This document shows positions 14,465 to 21,920 of a stretch of 22,432 nt of DNA, piece by piece. Positions within the stretch are counted from its first letter, which is position 1; each line of letters starts with the position of its first letter. This DNA is from Chitinophagaceae bacterium UBA4407 (GTDB taxonomy: Bacteria > Bacteroidota > Bacteroidia > Chitinophagales > Chitinophagaceae), in contig DGQT01000025.1 in the NCBI GenBank assembly GCA_002390845.1, positions 1 to 22,432 of the forward strand. Direction: 5' to 3'. Below the pieces are notes generated by a model that was not told the DNA's origin, searched no databases, and worked only from the letters and a program-made list of their open reading frames with translations. The position numbers and the translations under genes were made by a program.

Positions 14465-16402
14465 CTAATATTTTATAAAATGCTGCACCGAATTCTCATA
14501 AGAATTTTTGCTGATAAGTTTAATAAAATAATTGCCAGCTGCAAGTGCGCCTATGCTGATTTGTATATTATTATTACCATTTGTAAGGCTTGCATTTATA
14601 CGCTTTACAATTTTTCCTGAAGCGTCGGTTACAATAAAGTTTACGTTATCAGTTAGCACAGCTTCTACATAAATATTTACAATATCATGCGAAGGATTGG
14701 GGTACACTGCATTCATACGCATACTGAATGTGCCGTTATTCTTAATGATGATGATATTGCTGTAATTGAGTTTGCCATCTTTATCTTCCTGCGCCAGGCG
14801 GTAATAATTATTGCCATTGAAAGGTTTTTGATCTGTAATTGTGTATTCAATTAAACCAGTGCTGTTTCCGTTAGAGGCTTTTGTAGAAACAAAATTAATA
14901 GTGCTGAAATTGTGCCCGTCTGCACTGCGCTGAACCTGGAAACCTTTATTGTTGATTTCGGTTCTTGTTTGCCAGGCAAGGGTTACAATTCTGTTATTCA
15001 GGCTGCCTGTAAAGCTGGTAAGCGATGCAGGTAATATATTGCCACCGGTGGTTCCATCGCAATTTATATTTTGTGCATAGGCAAAATCTTCAGTGTCTTT
15101 ATTTTCCTGCCATACCGCTACGGCCTGGTTGTGCCTTACCTGTGTAAAACCATACCGGCCTTTTTCGTTGGTTGTACTGCCGATTTCTGTTTTAATACCA
15201 CTCCATATAAAGTTGCCCGAAGTATCGAGCCCGGTTGCATATAGTTTATTGGTAATGTCGTGGAATATAAAAAGCGGGCCATTATCACAAACCGATAAAT
15301 CGCCAACCTGCCTTTCTGATGAAGGGCTGATTGCAAAAACAGTTTTGCCGTTATCGCCCAACATTTTTGCGCCACTTGCACCATCGTATTTCTGAACTGC
15401 AATACCGTAATTAAACTGGTTAAAATCACTCATTGTTGATACAGCCCATACGCGGTCGTTGGCTTTATCGAAGGCAATATTTACATCAAAAAAATAGGGA
15501 TCAAAATTGCCGGAGTAATCTGCAAAACTGCTGCCGCTTAAGCCCCAGGGTAATACGCCGTTACCATTTACTTTTTGTACATAGCCAACAAAATTATTTT
15601 GATTTGCAGGGTTTGCATAATAGCCAATGTAAGTAATATCTCCGCTGCTTAACACAGAATAGGAATGAAACACAGCAGTAATGTATTCAGTTAATTTTTT
15701 CGGTTCTGTCCACATGGCATCACCATTATTATCAAAACGCTGTTCGTATAAGATAGAAGAGAAGAAGCCTTTTTTTTGCTGGTATACAACGCCAAAAGAA
15801 CTGTCGGTTAATGTTACTACCTGCGGCCTTGTTACACCTGAAGGGCTTGAAATTTCTTTTGGTGTAGCCCAGGCAATATTCCCATCTGCGGTTAGCTTCT
15901 GGTAGTTAATTAAATTGTCGTTGCTCCAGGCTACCGCTACATCTCCGTTTGATAATGCAGCAACTGAAGGCGAAAGGCCAACACCCAGTTCAATGCCCCA
16001 TGCACCCCATAAAAATTTTCCTTTTGGAGTAATCTTACTTGCAACGGTACGCAGTATGCCACCCCTTTGGTATTGGTAACCAATAATAATATTGTCTGAT
16101 GTATCTACACATGCCGTAAAAACATAAGTTGCGGTTCCGGAATATTTAGGGCTTACCAATACACCACTATCGCCCAATAGCTTGGTACCGTTATCATCCA
16201 GTAGTTGTAACCTTAAATAATACGAACCTTCGAATGGCGTATACGATACAATGTAAGTTCGGCCATCGCTGGTACCAACTGTTACAATATCAGAACTCGG
16301 CATTACATTCGCTTTCAGGTTTTCAGAAGTGTTGCTGCTCCATTGAGCATTTGAATAATACACTGCACATATCAGTAGCAGGGATAAGTAAATTTTTTGC
16401 AT
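14465..16402 (-). CDS. Secreted protein with T9SS type A sorting domain
   Basis: A 645-aa secreted or cell-surface protein. A signal peptide (MQKIYLSLLLICAVYYSNAQ) starts it. Residues about 20-450 contain repeated short beta units with sequences such as LSNGDVAVAWSND and repeated DTSGNFIW-like turns, as in a beta-propeller. About 455-560 is a fibronectin-III-like unit (LTSFTGSLNNRIVTLAWQT, then NNKGFQVQRSADG and NYYRLAQEDKDG). The last 83 residues (563-645) are a type IX sorting domain: YPNPSHDIVNIYVE, then VTDASGKIVK and LAAGNYFIKLIS. It is therefore exported through T9SS, and its tail is probably removed. No enzyme motif is seen, so it is likely a binding or structural protein. It is a single-gene unit. 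Confidence 0.9.
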   Translation of the reverse strand: MQKIYLSLLLICAVYYSNAQWSSNTSENLKANVMPSSDIVTVGTSDGRTYIVSYTPFEGSYYLRLQLLDDNGTKLLGDSGVLVSPKYSGTATYVFTACVDTSDNIIIGYQYQRGGILRTVASKITPKGKFLWGAWGIELGVGLSPSVAALSNGDVAVAWSNDNLINYQKLTADGNIAWATPKEISSPSGVTRPQVVTLTDSSFGVVYQQKKGFFSSILYEQRFDNNGDAMWTEPKKLTEYITAVFHSYSVLSSGDITYIGYYANPANQNNFVGYVQKVNGNGVLPWGLSGSSFADYSGNFDPYFFDVNIAFDKANDRVWAVSTMSDFNQFNYGIAVQKYDGASGAKMLGDNGKTVFAISPSSERQVGDLSVCDNGPLFIFHDITNKLYATGLDTSGNFIWSGIKTEIGSTTNEKGRYGFTQVRHNQAVAVWQENKDTEDFAYAQNINCDGTTGGNILPASLTSFTGSLNNRIVTLAWQTRTEINNKGFQVQRSADGHNFSTINFVSTKASNGNSTGLIEYTITDQKPFNGNNYYRLAQEDKDGKLNYSNIIIIKNNGTFSMRMNAVYPNPSHDIVNIYVEAVLTDNVNFIVTDASGKIVKRINASLTNGNNNIQISIGALAAGNYFIKLISKNSYENSVQHFIKY

Positions 16403-16442
16403 GGGTTTAATTTTTGGTTGTTCGTAAAAATTATTGGTTGTT

Positions 16443-16450
16443 CAAAGTTA
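16443..16450 (-). promoter_or_regulatory. -7 element of the T9SS-cargo gene
   Basis: TAACTTTG on the minus strand is an exact TAnnTTTG. Transcription would start near 16437, giving a leader of about 35 nt to ATG 16402. The -33 element is unclear (TTTC 16 nt upstream). Confidence 0.45.
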
Positions 16451-16531
16451 AGCTGATTCTTTAAATGAAACGGGCGTATTGAAAATTCCTTCTAATTTCT
16501 TCCGGAGAATATTATAGTGCGTTTGATAAGA

Positions 16532-16609
16532 TTTTTTTTGAGTCCGGCAGCAGTAATGCTATGATGCATCCTTGCGTCGCACACTTGTACGGTTGGGAAT
16601 AAATTGAGC
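16532..16609 (-). repeat. Module-boundary repeat, copy 10, with right-end motif
   Basis: The core is 16532-16590, from a run of eight T and GAGTCCGGC to arm TTGCGTCGCACACTTGTAC (16572-16590). ATTGAGC at 16603-16609 is 12 nt beyond GTAC. The outer 20 nt match those of copy 2 at 16 positions. Confidence 0.92.
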
Positions 16610-16682
16610 GAATTTGCGAATTAACGAATTGTCGAATAATTTAATCCGTTCATCTGCAAATTCGCCGATCCTTGAATAGAAC
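16610..16682. other. Spacer between boundary repeats 10 and 11
   Basis: AT-rich and without a gene. Short GAATT/AACGAAT direct repeats occur here. GCGAATTTGC (from 16608) has its exact reverse complement GCAAATTCGC near 16657, so the spacer itself can form a stem inside the larger palindrome. The region 16403-16742 otherwise holds the two boundary repeats and the leader of the T9SS-cargo gene. Confidence 0.6.
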
Positions 16683-16741
16683 GTACAAGTGTGCGACGCA
16701 AGTAAAGCTTCATTCATGTTCCTAAAGCCCGGCTCAAAAAA
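16683..16741 (+). repeat. Module-boundary repeat, copy 11
   Basis: Full consensus: GTACAAGTGTGCGACGCAA at 16683-16701 and GCCCGGCTCAAAAAA at the end, one base before the stop codon of the fucosidase. It forms a head-to-head pair with copy 10. Confidence 0.94.
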
Positions 16742-16742
16742 T

Positions 16743-18200
16743 TTATTGTATTGTATTGGCAAGTTTAATTACAAACACACCTGACGAAGAAACATCTCCC
16801 GGCCTTAAGGCAGACAGATCGATGATTACATCTTTGCCTGTTTGTTTTGCAGTAATTTTTTTGGATACACCTAAAACGCTAACCGCTGTTTTTGCGGTAA
16901 GCTTTGTATTGTTGAGTTTCAGTTGTTGCTGGTAACCAGGCATTATGCAATAAAGGTCTTTGTTCTTTTGCGTAAAAAAGCATTGAACATAAGCTGTATC
17001 CTTATTGGGAATAACCATTTTGGCGGCGCTGTAACTTGCCATAAAACTGGCATCTTTTTTATTCGGCTTTATGCCGGTGCTCCACTGATAAGATTGTTTG
17101 TAGGCCTCAGTTTCGTAAATGGCTTCGCCGTTTATTTTCAGCCAGTCGCCCATATCAATTAACCGTTGCTGCATGATTACAGGAATGCGCCCATCGGCTG
17201 TCGGCCCTATGTCGAGCAAAAGATTTCCACCTCTTGCAACAATATCGCAGAGCATTAAAATAAGGTCGTGACTGGTTTTATAATCTTCTAACTTTTCATT
17301 GCGGTTGTAGCCGTAAGAATGCCCGATACCCTGACTTTCTTCCCAAATAACACTGGCATCCATACCACTGCCATACTCTGAAGTAGAATACATGCAACCT
17401 TTATTTGAACTGCGTGTATTGTTTCCCCAACGGTCGTTGATTACCACATTATCCTTAACCGGCGACTGATTGAATAACCATGCGAGCAGTTCCCTGCTTT
17501 TCCATGCGGTATCGGAGAGGTCCCACTCTCCATCAGAAAAAATAACCGAAGGTTTATATTTTGTAACAAGGTCTTTAAACTGCGGTATCATGTGTTCATC
17601 TACATATCTTTTTTTATCGCTCAGCCATAAAGGATTGAACCACTCGTACAAAGAATAATAATAGCCCATCTTTAATCCTTCGGCACGAACAGCATTCGTA
17701 AGATCGCCGAGCAAATCTCTTTTAGGTGTGCCGGTAACAGCATTCCACGGCCTGCCCCAATCGCGGTCGGCTTCGGCACTGTTCCATAAACAATAACCTT
17801 CGTGATGTTTGGAAGTAAGCACCACGTATTTTGCACCTGAGCGTTTAAATACATCGGCCCACTGCGAAGGGTTGAACATCTCTGCTTTAAACATGGGCTC
17901 GAACTGTGGGTATAAAAAATCAGCACCGTAATTCTTGTTGTGAAAATCGATGAACTCCTGTTTCTTCTCGGGCAGGCGGTTCCAGTACCACTCCGCATAA
18001 CTATAACCGCTGTTGGGTATTACCGGCGCATAAGAAGGCACTGCGTACAAACCCCAGTGAATAAAAATGCCAAACTTATCCTGGTGAAACCATGCAGGTA
18101 TTTTACGTTCGTTCAATGAGGCCCAGGTGGGCTGATAATTTTGAGCAACAGAACATAAACAAAAAGCTGACAGCAAAAAAACAAAGGAAATTTTTTTCAT
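16743..18200 (-). CDS. Alpha-L-fucosidase, glycoside hydrolase family 29
   Basis: A 485-aa exported enzyme releasing L-fucose from glycans by a retaining mechanism. The signal peptide is MKKISFVFLLSAFCLCSVAQ, so it acts in the periplasm. GH29 signatures: KFGIFIHWGLYAVPSYAPVI (42-61), YSYAEWYWNR, VVLTSKHHEGYCLWNS (126-141), MGYYYSLYEWFNP (178-190), VIFSDGEWDLS with the nucleophile Asp223, and GGNLLLDIGPTADGRIP. Length is typical. The acid/base residue cannot be fixed by eye. It lies 72 bp downstream of the FAD oxidoreductase on the same strand; TAACTTTA at 18236-18243 (minus strand) is a near match to a -7 element, so it may also have its own promoter. Confidence 0.96.
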   Translation of the reverse strand: MKKISFVFLLSAFCLCSVAQNYQPTWASLNERKIPAWFHQDKFGIFIHWGLYAVPSYAPVIPNSGYSYAEWYWNRLPEKKQEFIDFHNKNYGADFLYPQFEPMFKAEMFNPSQWADVFKRSGAKYVVLTSKHHEGYCLWNSAEADRDWGRPWNAVTGTPKRDLLGDLTNAVRAEGLKMGYYYSLYEWFNPLWLSDKKRYVDEHMIPQFKDLVTKYKPSVIFSDGEWDLSDTAWKSRELLAWLFNQSPVKDNVVINDRWGNNTRSSNKGCMYSTSEYGSGMDASVIWEESQGIGHSYGYNRNEKLEDYKTSHDLILMLCDIVARGGNLLLDIGPTADGRIPVIMQQRLIDMGDWLKINGEAIYETEAYKQSYQWSTGIKPNKKDASFMASYSAAKMVIPNKDTAYVQCFFTQKNKDLYCIMPGYQQQLKLNNTKLTAKTAVSVLGVSKKITAKQTGKDVIIDLSALRPGDVSSSGVFVIKLANTIQ

Positions 18201-18272
18201 GTAATGGCAATATTATGTGTTGAAGATGTGCACTATAAAGTTAGTGGTAAATGAAATGCATAGAAAAATTTG

Positions 18273-19469
18273 TTATGGTTCTTTTGCCTCCCAAACCGGT
18301 GTAAAATCTTCCGCTTTATAGGGGGCTGGAAATTGATCATATAAAATAACATGTGCTGCAATTCTACCAACAGCGTCCGAACACATGGCAGAATATCCGT
18401 TGCCGCCGGTGGCAATGTATACCGCATCATCAATGGCACCAATGTATTGGGTCTTGGTTTCTGTATAAGTTATTATACAGCGTTTGGTAAAATATTCCTC
18501 TACTGCTATGGCGGGCATCAATTGGTGCAAAGCATATTTCATTAACTTAAGGCTCCTATCACTATTTCCCTGCCTGAACCAATGCTGTATTGCTTCGAGG
18601 GAAGAAAAAATAGTATCTGTGGCAAGGTTGCATCCCATTTTCAAATACCAGTTTCCATCAGGATATTGCAGCGGTCTTATTAAATAAATATCTTCCAGTT
18701 CGTCTGTTTTCAAATCGTATAACAATGCTGGAAGTTCAGCCAGTCTTATTGCCTCTGCCTCACTTACTTTGGCGAGCAATACCGTTTCGCTTTTTAAGCG
18801 CAGTGCCAGCCTGCGTTCCATTAACTGCAAAAAATTAGCGAATGCACCAGCGCAAAGCAATACTTTTTTAGCTGTGTACTTTTTACCAGTTTCTGTAAGC
18901 ACTTCAACCATCTCGTTTTTCTTTTCAACCAAAACCACTGTATCGTTTATTACAGTTGCTTGTTGCTGTTTGCAAACTGCCAGTTGTGCCTCAATCAATT
19001 TGCGGGGATTGATATGTCCCGAAGGCGATGCCTCAAAATTTCCCTTTGCTTTGGCAGGAAATGCAAAATCGGGAAAGGCATTTTGTAAGGCTGCTCCGTT
19101 ATCAAATAAATTTATCGGAAATTGAAATTGCTCAGCCCTTGCAGGTAATTGCTGCAGGTAAACATCATCCTTATGCAAAGACACATAAAGGCAACCCACG
19201 CCATAATGAAATTCAATACCCGTCTGGTTTTGCAACTGCCCGTACACGCTAGCAGATTCCAGGTTAAGCCTGGTCCACAAATCATCGCGGCCAATGATCC
19301 GCTGCACACGCCCCTGATCGTAATGACTTGAGAAAACAGTTGCCTTATTTACATCATCGGGTTCATCCGGGCCAATAATTGCAATATTTTGTCCTGCTGC
19401 GCCGAGGTATTTTGCAGCAGCAGCGCCCATCAAACCTTTCCCTACAACAATGGTATCAAAAATGATCAT
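18273..19469 (-). CDS. FAD-dependent oxidoreductase, DAO/sarcosine oxidase-like family
   Basis: A 398-aa flavoprotein of the D-amino-acid oxidase fold. The dinucleotide site is at the N-terminus (TIVVGKGLMGAAAAKYLG, with GKGLMG at 10-15), and the C-terminal FAD-binding part reads AVYIATGGNGYSAMCSDAVGRIAA. Such enzymes oxidise secondary or primary amines, N-methyl amino acids or glycated amino acids to imines, usually giving H2O2; which one cannot be decided. No signal peptide, so cytoplasmic. The ATG at 19469 is preferred over a GTG at 19490, which only adds HKFFLT-like residues. Boundary-repeat copy 12 lies 38 bp upstream. The fucosidase follows by 72 bp; no metabolic link between the two is evident. 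Confidence 0.88.
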   Translation of the reverse strand: MIIFDTIVVGKGLMGAAAAKYLGAAGQNIAIIGPDEPDDVNKATVFSSHYDQGRVQRIIGRDDLWTRLNLESASVYGQLQNQTGIEFHYGVGCLYVSLHKDDVYLQQLPARAEQFQFPINLFDNGAALQNAFPDFAFPAKAKGNFEASPSGHINPRKLIEAQLAVCKQQQATVINDTVVLVEKKNEMVEVLTETGKKYTAKKVLLCAGAFANFLQLMERRLALRLKSETVLLAKVSEAEAIRLAELPALLYDLKTDELEDIYLIRPLQYPDGNWYLKMGCNLATDTIFSSLEAIQHWFRQGNSDRSLKLMKYALHQLMPAIAVEEYFTKRCIITYTETKTQYIGAIDDAVYIATGGNGYSAMCSDAVGRIAAHVILYDQFPAPYKAEDFTPVWEAKEP

Positions 19470-19506
19470 AGTCAAAAAAAACTTGTGCACTCAAGGTAAA
19501 GAATAA

Positions 19507-19582
19507 TTTTTTAGCCCGGCTAAGGATGGGGAATTTAGCTTCCGTTGCGTCGCACTCTTGTACGTTCTGATTATGATTGGGC
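19507..19582 (-). repeat. Module-boundary repeat, copy 12, with right-end motif
   Basis: The core is 19507-19563: TTTTTTAGCCCGGC and arm TTGCGTCGCACTCTTGTAC (GAG variant, as in its partner at 19670). ATTGGGC at 19576-19582 is 12 nt beyond GTAC. Confidence 0.93.
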
Positions 19583-19669
19583 AAGCTGCGAGCCATGATC
19601 CGCCGCGGCGGATGTGAGCAAAATAAAAGGGCTTATACCTCGTAGCTAAAAGCTCGTAGCTATTTTTCA
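19583..19669. other. Spacer between boundary repeats 12 and 13
   Basis: It holds a perfect 16-bp palindrome, ATCCGCCGCGGCGGAT (19598-19613), and CTCGTAGCT twice near 19640-19660. AAGCTGCGAGC before the palindrome is a near reverse complement of those units. No gene. Confidence 0.65.
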
Positions 19670-19730
19670 GTACAAGAGTGCGACGCAACAGTTGATGCTA
19701 TGAAATATCCCAAGCCGGGCTCAAAAAAAA
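19670..19730 (+). repeat. Module-boundary repeat, copy 13
   Basis: GTACAAGAGTGCGACGCAA (19670-19688), middle GTTGATGCTATGAAATA, end GCCGGGCTCAAAAAAAA. It stops 11 bp before the 3' end of the outer-membrane protein gene and forms a head-to-head pair with copy 12. Confidence 0.94.
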
Positions 19731-19741
19731 TAAAAGTAAAT

Positions 19742-20698
19742 TTAACGGTGCGGTATATTGGGGTAGTAGAAAGGAATTACCTTATGCAGCTTTATGCTTA
19801 AGGCAATATAAAACGTGAGGTACGAGTCTTTATTATCAGGGTTTGCTTTAAGTACATCGGGCTTTACTTTCCATGGTGTACGTGACCGTGAATAAAGCTG
19901 TGTGGCTATCGCAGCTTTTTCGGGAGTGAAATATTTACTGAATAACTGAGGGTCTATATAAGTAGTGCTGATGTCGTCAATATAATCGGTAAATGTAAGC
20001 CTCGTCATAACACCCAGTGAAACCGCCCAGGTATTGTTGAGGTAATATTTCATACCTGCATTTATGGGCATATAGATCTGCGTGGTTTTATAGCCCTTTC
20101 TGTCGGGGTATTCTGAGAAGCCCTGACCTTCAAGATGAAGTGGCTGCAGATCGATCCACTCACCGTTTAACTGCGTTTGAGATTTAAAATGGAACATACC
20201 AATGCCCGTGGTTATATAAGGGGCCCAGCGTTCCAGTTCAATACGTTTATGGTCGATCCACATTATCGGGTAAAAGGTAACATCTGCATGGGCTTCAAAA
20301 ATATTGGAACGAAAACTTAGGTTGCGGTAATAGCGCCAACGTTCAAAATCGCCGGTATTATTGATCAGGCTATCCGCATCATTGATCTTGCTGAAATTGA
20401 TGCCTGCATTGAATGCAGCGTAATTGGTAATATTATAACTAACAGAAGCCCCCAGCAGCGCCTTGTTGGTATTCGCCGTATAATCTTTTAATAATGGCCG
20501 CCCTTTTCCTTTGGTGCCACCCAAATCGCCCAGGAAATTATTACCGCCTGCATTAATATTTACTTCCCAAAAACCGGTTGGATCTGTAAGGCCGTCAAGA
20601 TCATAAGTTTGTTGTGCGTAGACAGTAATACCCATAAAGATAAACGCAGCTGTTAAAGCAGAGGATATTGTTTTGGATATTACGGACATGCGATTCAA
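19742..20698 (-). CDS. Putative outer-membrane beta-barrel protein (DUF6089-like)
   Basis: A 318-aa exported protein with a signal peptide ending near VYAQ (residues 26-29). The mature chain alternates hydrophobic and polar residues with many aromatic residues and turns, as in an outer-membrane barrel: FWEVNINAGGNNFLGDLGG, LLGASVSYNITNYAAFNAGINF, EAHADVTFYPIMW, WAPYITTGIGMFHF, MPINAGMKYYLNNTWAVSLGV and LTFYIALSIKLHK. The early N-N-F-L-G-D-L-G-G segment recalls DUF6089 proteins of Bacteroidota. The function is unknown. It lies 33 bp downstream of the acetyltransferase and may share its transcript. The start could also be the second Met (residue 4). Confidence 0.8.
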   Translation of the reverse strand: MNRMSVISKTISSALTAAFIFMGITVYAQQTYDLDGLTDPTGFWEVNINAGGNNFLGDLGGTKGKGRPLLKDYTANTNKALLGASVSYNITNYAAFNAGINFSKINDADSLINNTGDFERWRYYRNLSFRSNIFEAHADVTFYPIMWIDHKRIELERWAPYITTGIGMFHFKSQTQLNGEWIDLQPLHLEGQGFSEYPDRKGYKTTQIYMPINAGMKYYLNNTWAVSLGVMTRLTFTDYIDDISTTYIDPQLFSKYFTPEKAAIATQLYSRSRTPWKVKPDVLKANPDNKDSYLTFYIALSIKLHKVIPFYYPNIPHR

Positions 20699-20731
20699 AA
20701 TGGTTTTCTCATTGCAAAATAAGTAAATATA

Positions 20732-21184
20732 TCATTCGCCGGGTAAACAGTTCATTTCTATATGCTCTATATTATCTTCCAGGTACATATCGCTGCATTG
20801 TTTAAAACCCAGAGACTCGTAAAACTTTTTAAGATACAGTTGCGCACCAATCTTTATTGGCTGCCTGCCAAAAAGCAGTACGCATTGTTCAATGGCCTGC
20901 TGCATTAATAACCTGCCTATGCCACCTTTCCTGTGCGTTGAAGCGGTAACAACACGGCCAATGCTCATTTCCGCAAACGAAACACCAGGTGGTAACAGGC
21001 GCACATAAGCCGCCAGTATTTCACCATCCCAGCCGCAATAATGCCAGCATTTCTGATCTTTATTATCAGCATCCTGGTAAGGGCAATTTTGTTCAACTAC
21101 AAATACTTCGCTGCGCAGCCGCATAACAGCATACAATTCATATACAGAGAGGCTGTTAAAAGGTTTGCATGTCCATTCAATCAT
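20732..21184 (-). CDS. GNAT acetyltransferase, ElaA family
   Basis: A 150-aa N-acetyltransferase. ElaA-type signs: the opening IEWTCKPFNSLSVYELYAVMRLRSEVFVVEQ, then CPYQDADNKDQKCWH, then IGRVVT...RKGGIGRLLMQQAIE (the acetyl-CoA binding A motif, R/Q-x-x-G-x-G/A, around residues 96-113), and the end YLKKFYESLGFKQ. Its substrate is unknown in all organisms I know of. The frame stays open through boundary-repeat copy 14 to a GTG at 21250, which would add 22 residues encoded by the repeat; ATG 21184 matches the family start and is preferred. The A-run of that repeat forms the immediate leader of this gene. Confidence 0.93.
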   Translation of the reverse strand: MIEWTCKPFNSLSVYELYAVMRLRSEVFVVEQNCPYQDADNKDQKCWHYCGWDGEILAAYVRLLPPGVSFAEMSIGRVVTASTHRKGGIGRLLMQQAIEQCVLLFGRQPIKIGAQLYLKKFYESLGFKQCSDMYLEDNIEHIEMNCLPGE

Positions 21185-21190
21185 AGATGC

Positions 21191-21248
21191 TTTTTTGAGC
21201 CCGGCAATTGCAATACTATGAAACTTTTCTTGCGTCGCACACTTGTAC
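21191..21248 (-). repeat. Module-boundary repeat, copy 14
   Basis: TTTTTTGAGCCCGGC (21191-21205) sits 6 bp upstream of the ElaA-type start codon, and the arm TTGCGTCGCACACTTGTAC is at 21230-21248. The usual right-end motif ATTGRGC is absent at +12. It is the last copy in the window. Confidence 0.93.
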
Positions 21249-21284
21249 ACAATAACTTAAAGCAACTTTAAGCTGCGGGCTAAA

Positions 21285-21317
21285 TTGTGTGCATTAAGAT
21301 GGTAAGGGCTACTTTTG
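21285..21317 (+). promoter_or_regulatory. Bacteroidota-type promoter of the RNA methyltransferase
   Basis: TACTTTTG at 21310-21317 matches TAnnTTTG exactly; TTG at 21285-21287 lies 22 nt upstream. Transcription would start near 21323, 37 nt before ATG 21360. Confidence 0.5.
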
Positions 21318-21359
21318 CAATGTTCTTAAACAGCCTTGGAGAAATTAAGGCATATTAAT

Positions 21360-21890
21360 ATGCGCAAATTAAGTATGGATGAACTGGGCCGCAAAACGGT
21401 TCAGGAATTTAAGGAAGCGGTTAAAACACCGGTGATTGCGGTGCTGGATAACATTCGCAGTATGCACAATGTGGGCAGCGTGTTCCGTACCGCTGATGCA
21501 TTTCTGCTGGAGGGTATTTGTTTATGTGGCTATACGCCGCAACCGCCGCACAGGGATATACACAAAACAGCACTCGGCGCAACCGAAACGGTTGACTGGA
21601 TTCATTTTCCAACTACCCTTGAAGCAGTGCAGCAACTTAAGAAAGGCGGCTATAAAGTATTTGCAGTGGAACAGGCAGAGGGTAGTATTTCTTTGGAAAA
21701 ATTTAATTTGCAACAAGATGAGAGGCTGGCTGTTATATTTGGTAACGAGGTTGAGGGTGTAAACAGTGAAGTGCTCAAAATCTGCGATGGCTGTATTGAA
21801 ATACCGCAGCTTGGCATGAAGCATTCGCTGAATATTTCTGTTGCGGCGGGAATTATTTTCTGGAAATTATCTGAACTAAGATTTTTGTGA
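21360..21890 (+). CDS. TrmH/SpoU-family RNA 2'-O-methyltransferase
   Basis: A 176-aa enzyme of the SpoU (SPOUT) class that methylates a ribose 2'-OH of tRNA or rRNA with S-adenosylmethionine. Motif 1 is VLDNIRSMHNVGSVFRTADAF (N and R for binding and catalysis). Motif 2 is LAVIFGNEVEGV. Motif 3 is IEIPQLGMKHSLNISVAAGI, forming the knot. It lacks an extra N-terminal RNA-binding domain, so it is one of the short TrmH/TrmL-like members. A TTG start at 21336 would add eight residues; ATG 21360 (MRKLSMDELGR) fits the family better and has AAGG 10 nt before it. The next gene begins 30 bp after its stop, so they may be co-transcribed. The exact target nucleotide cannot be told. Confidence 0.93.
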   Translation: MRKLSMDELGRKTVQEFKEAVKTPVIAVLDNIRSMHNVGSVFRTADAFLLEGICLCGYTPQPPHRDIHKTALGATETVDWIHFPTTLEAVQQLKKGGYKVFAVEQAEGSISLEKFNLQQDERLAVIFGNEVEGVNSEVLKICDGCIEIPQLGMKHSLNISVAAGIIFWKLSELRFL

Positions 21891-21920
21891 TTTATTGGAT
21901 TTAGAGGAAATAAAATATTT

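Noticed and set aside
19491..19688. Small minus-strand reading frame spanning the repeat pair
   Set aside because: It is made of repeat and spacer sequence (palindromes, CTCGTAGCT units) and has no recognisable protein features.
1..21248. Reading the dispersed repeats as a CRISPR array or an integron cassette array
   Set aside because: Spacing is irregular (from under 100 bp to over 2.5 kb) with genes between, and orientation alternates instead of being constant. No cas genes or integrase are present.
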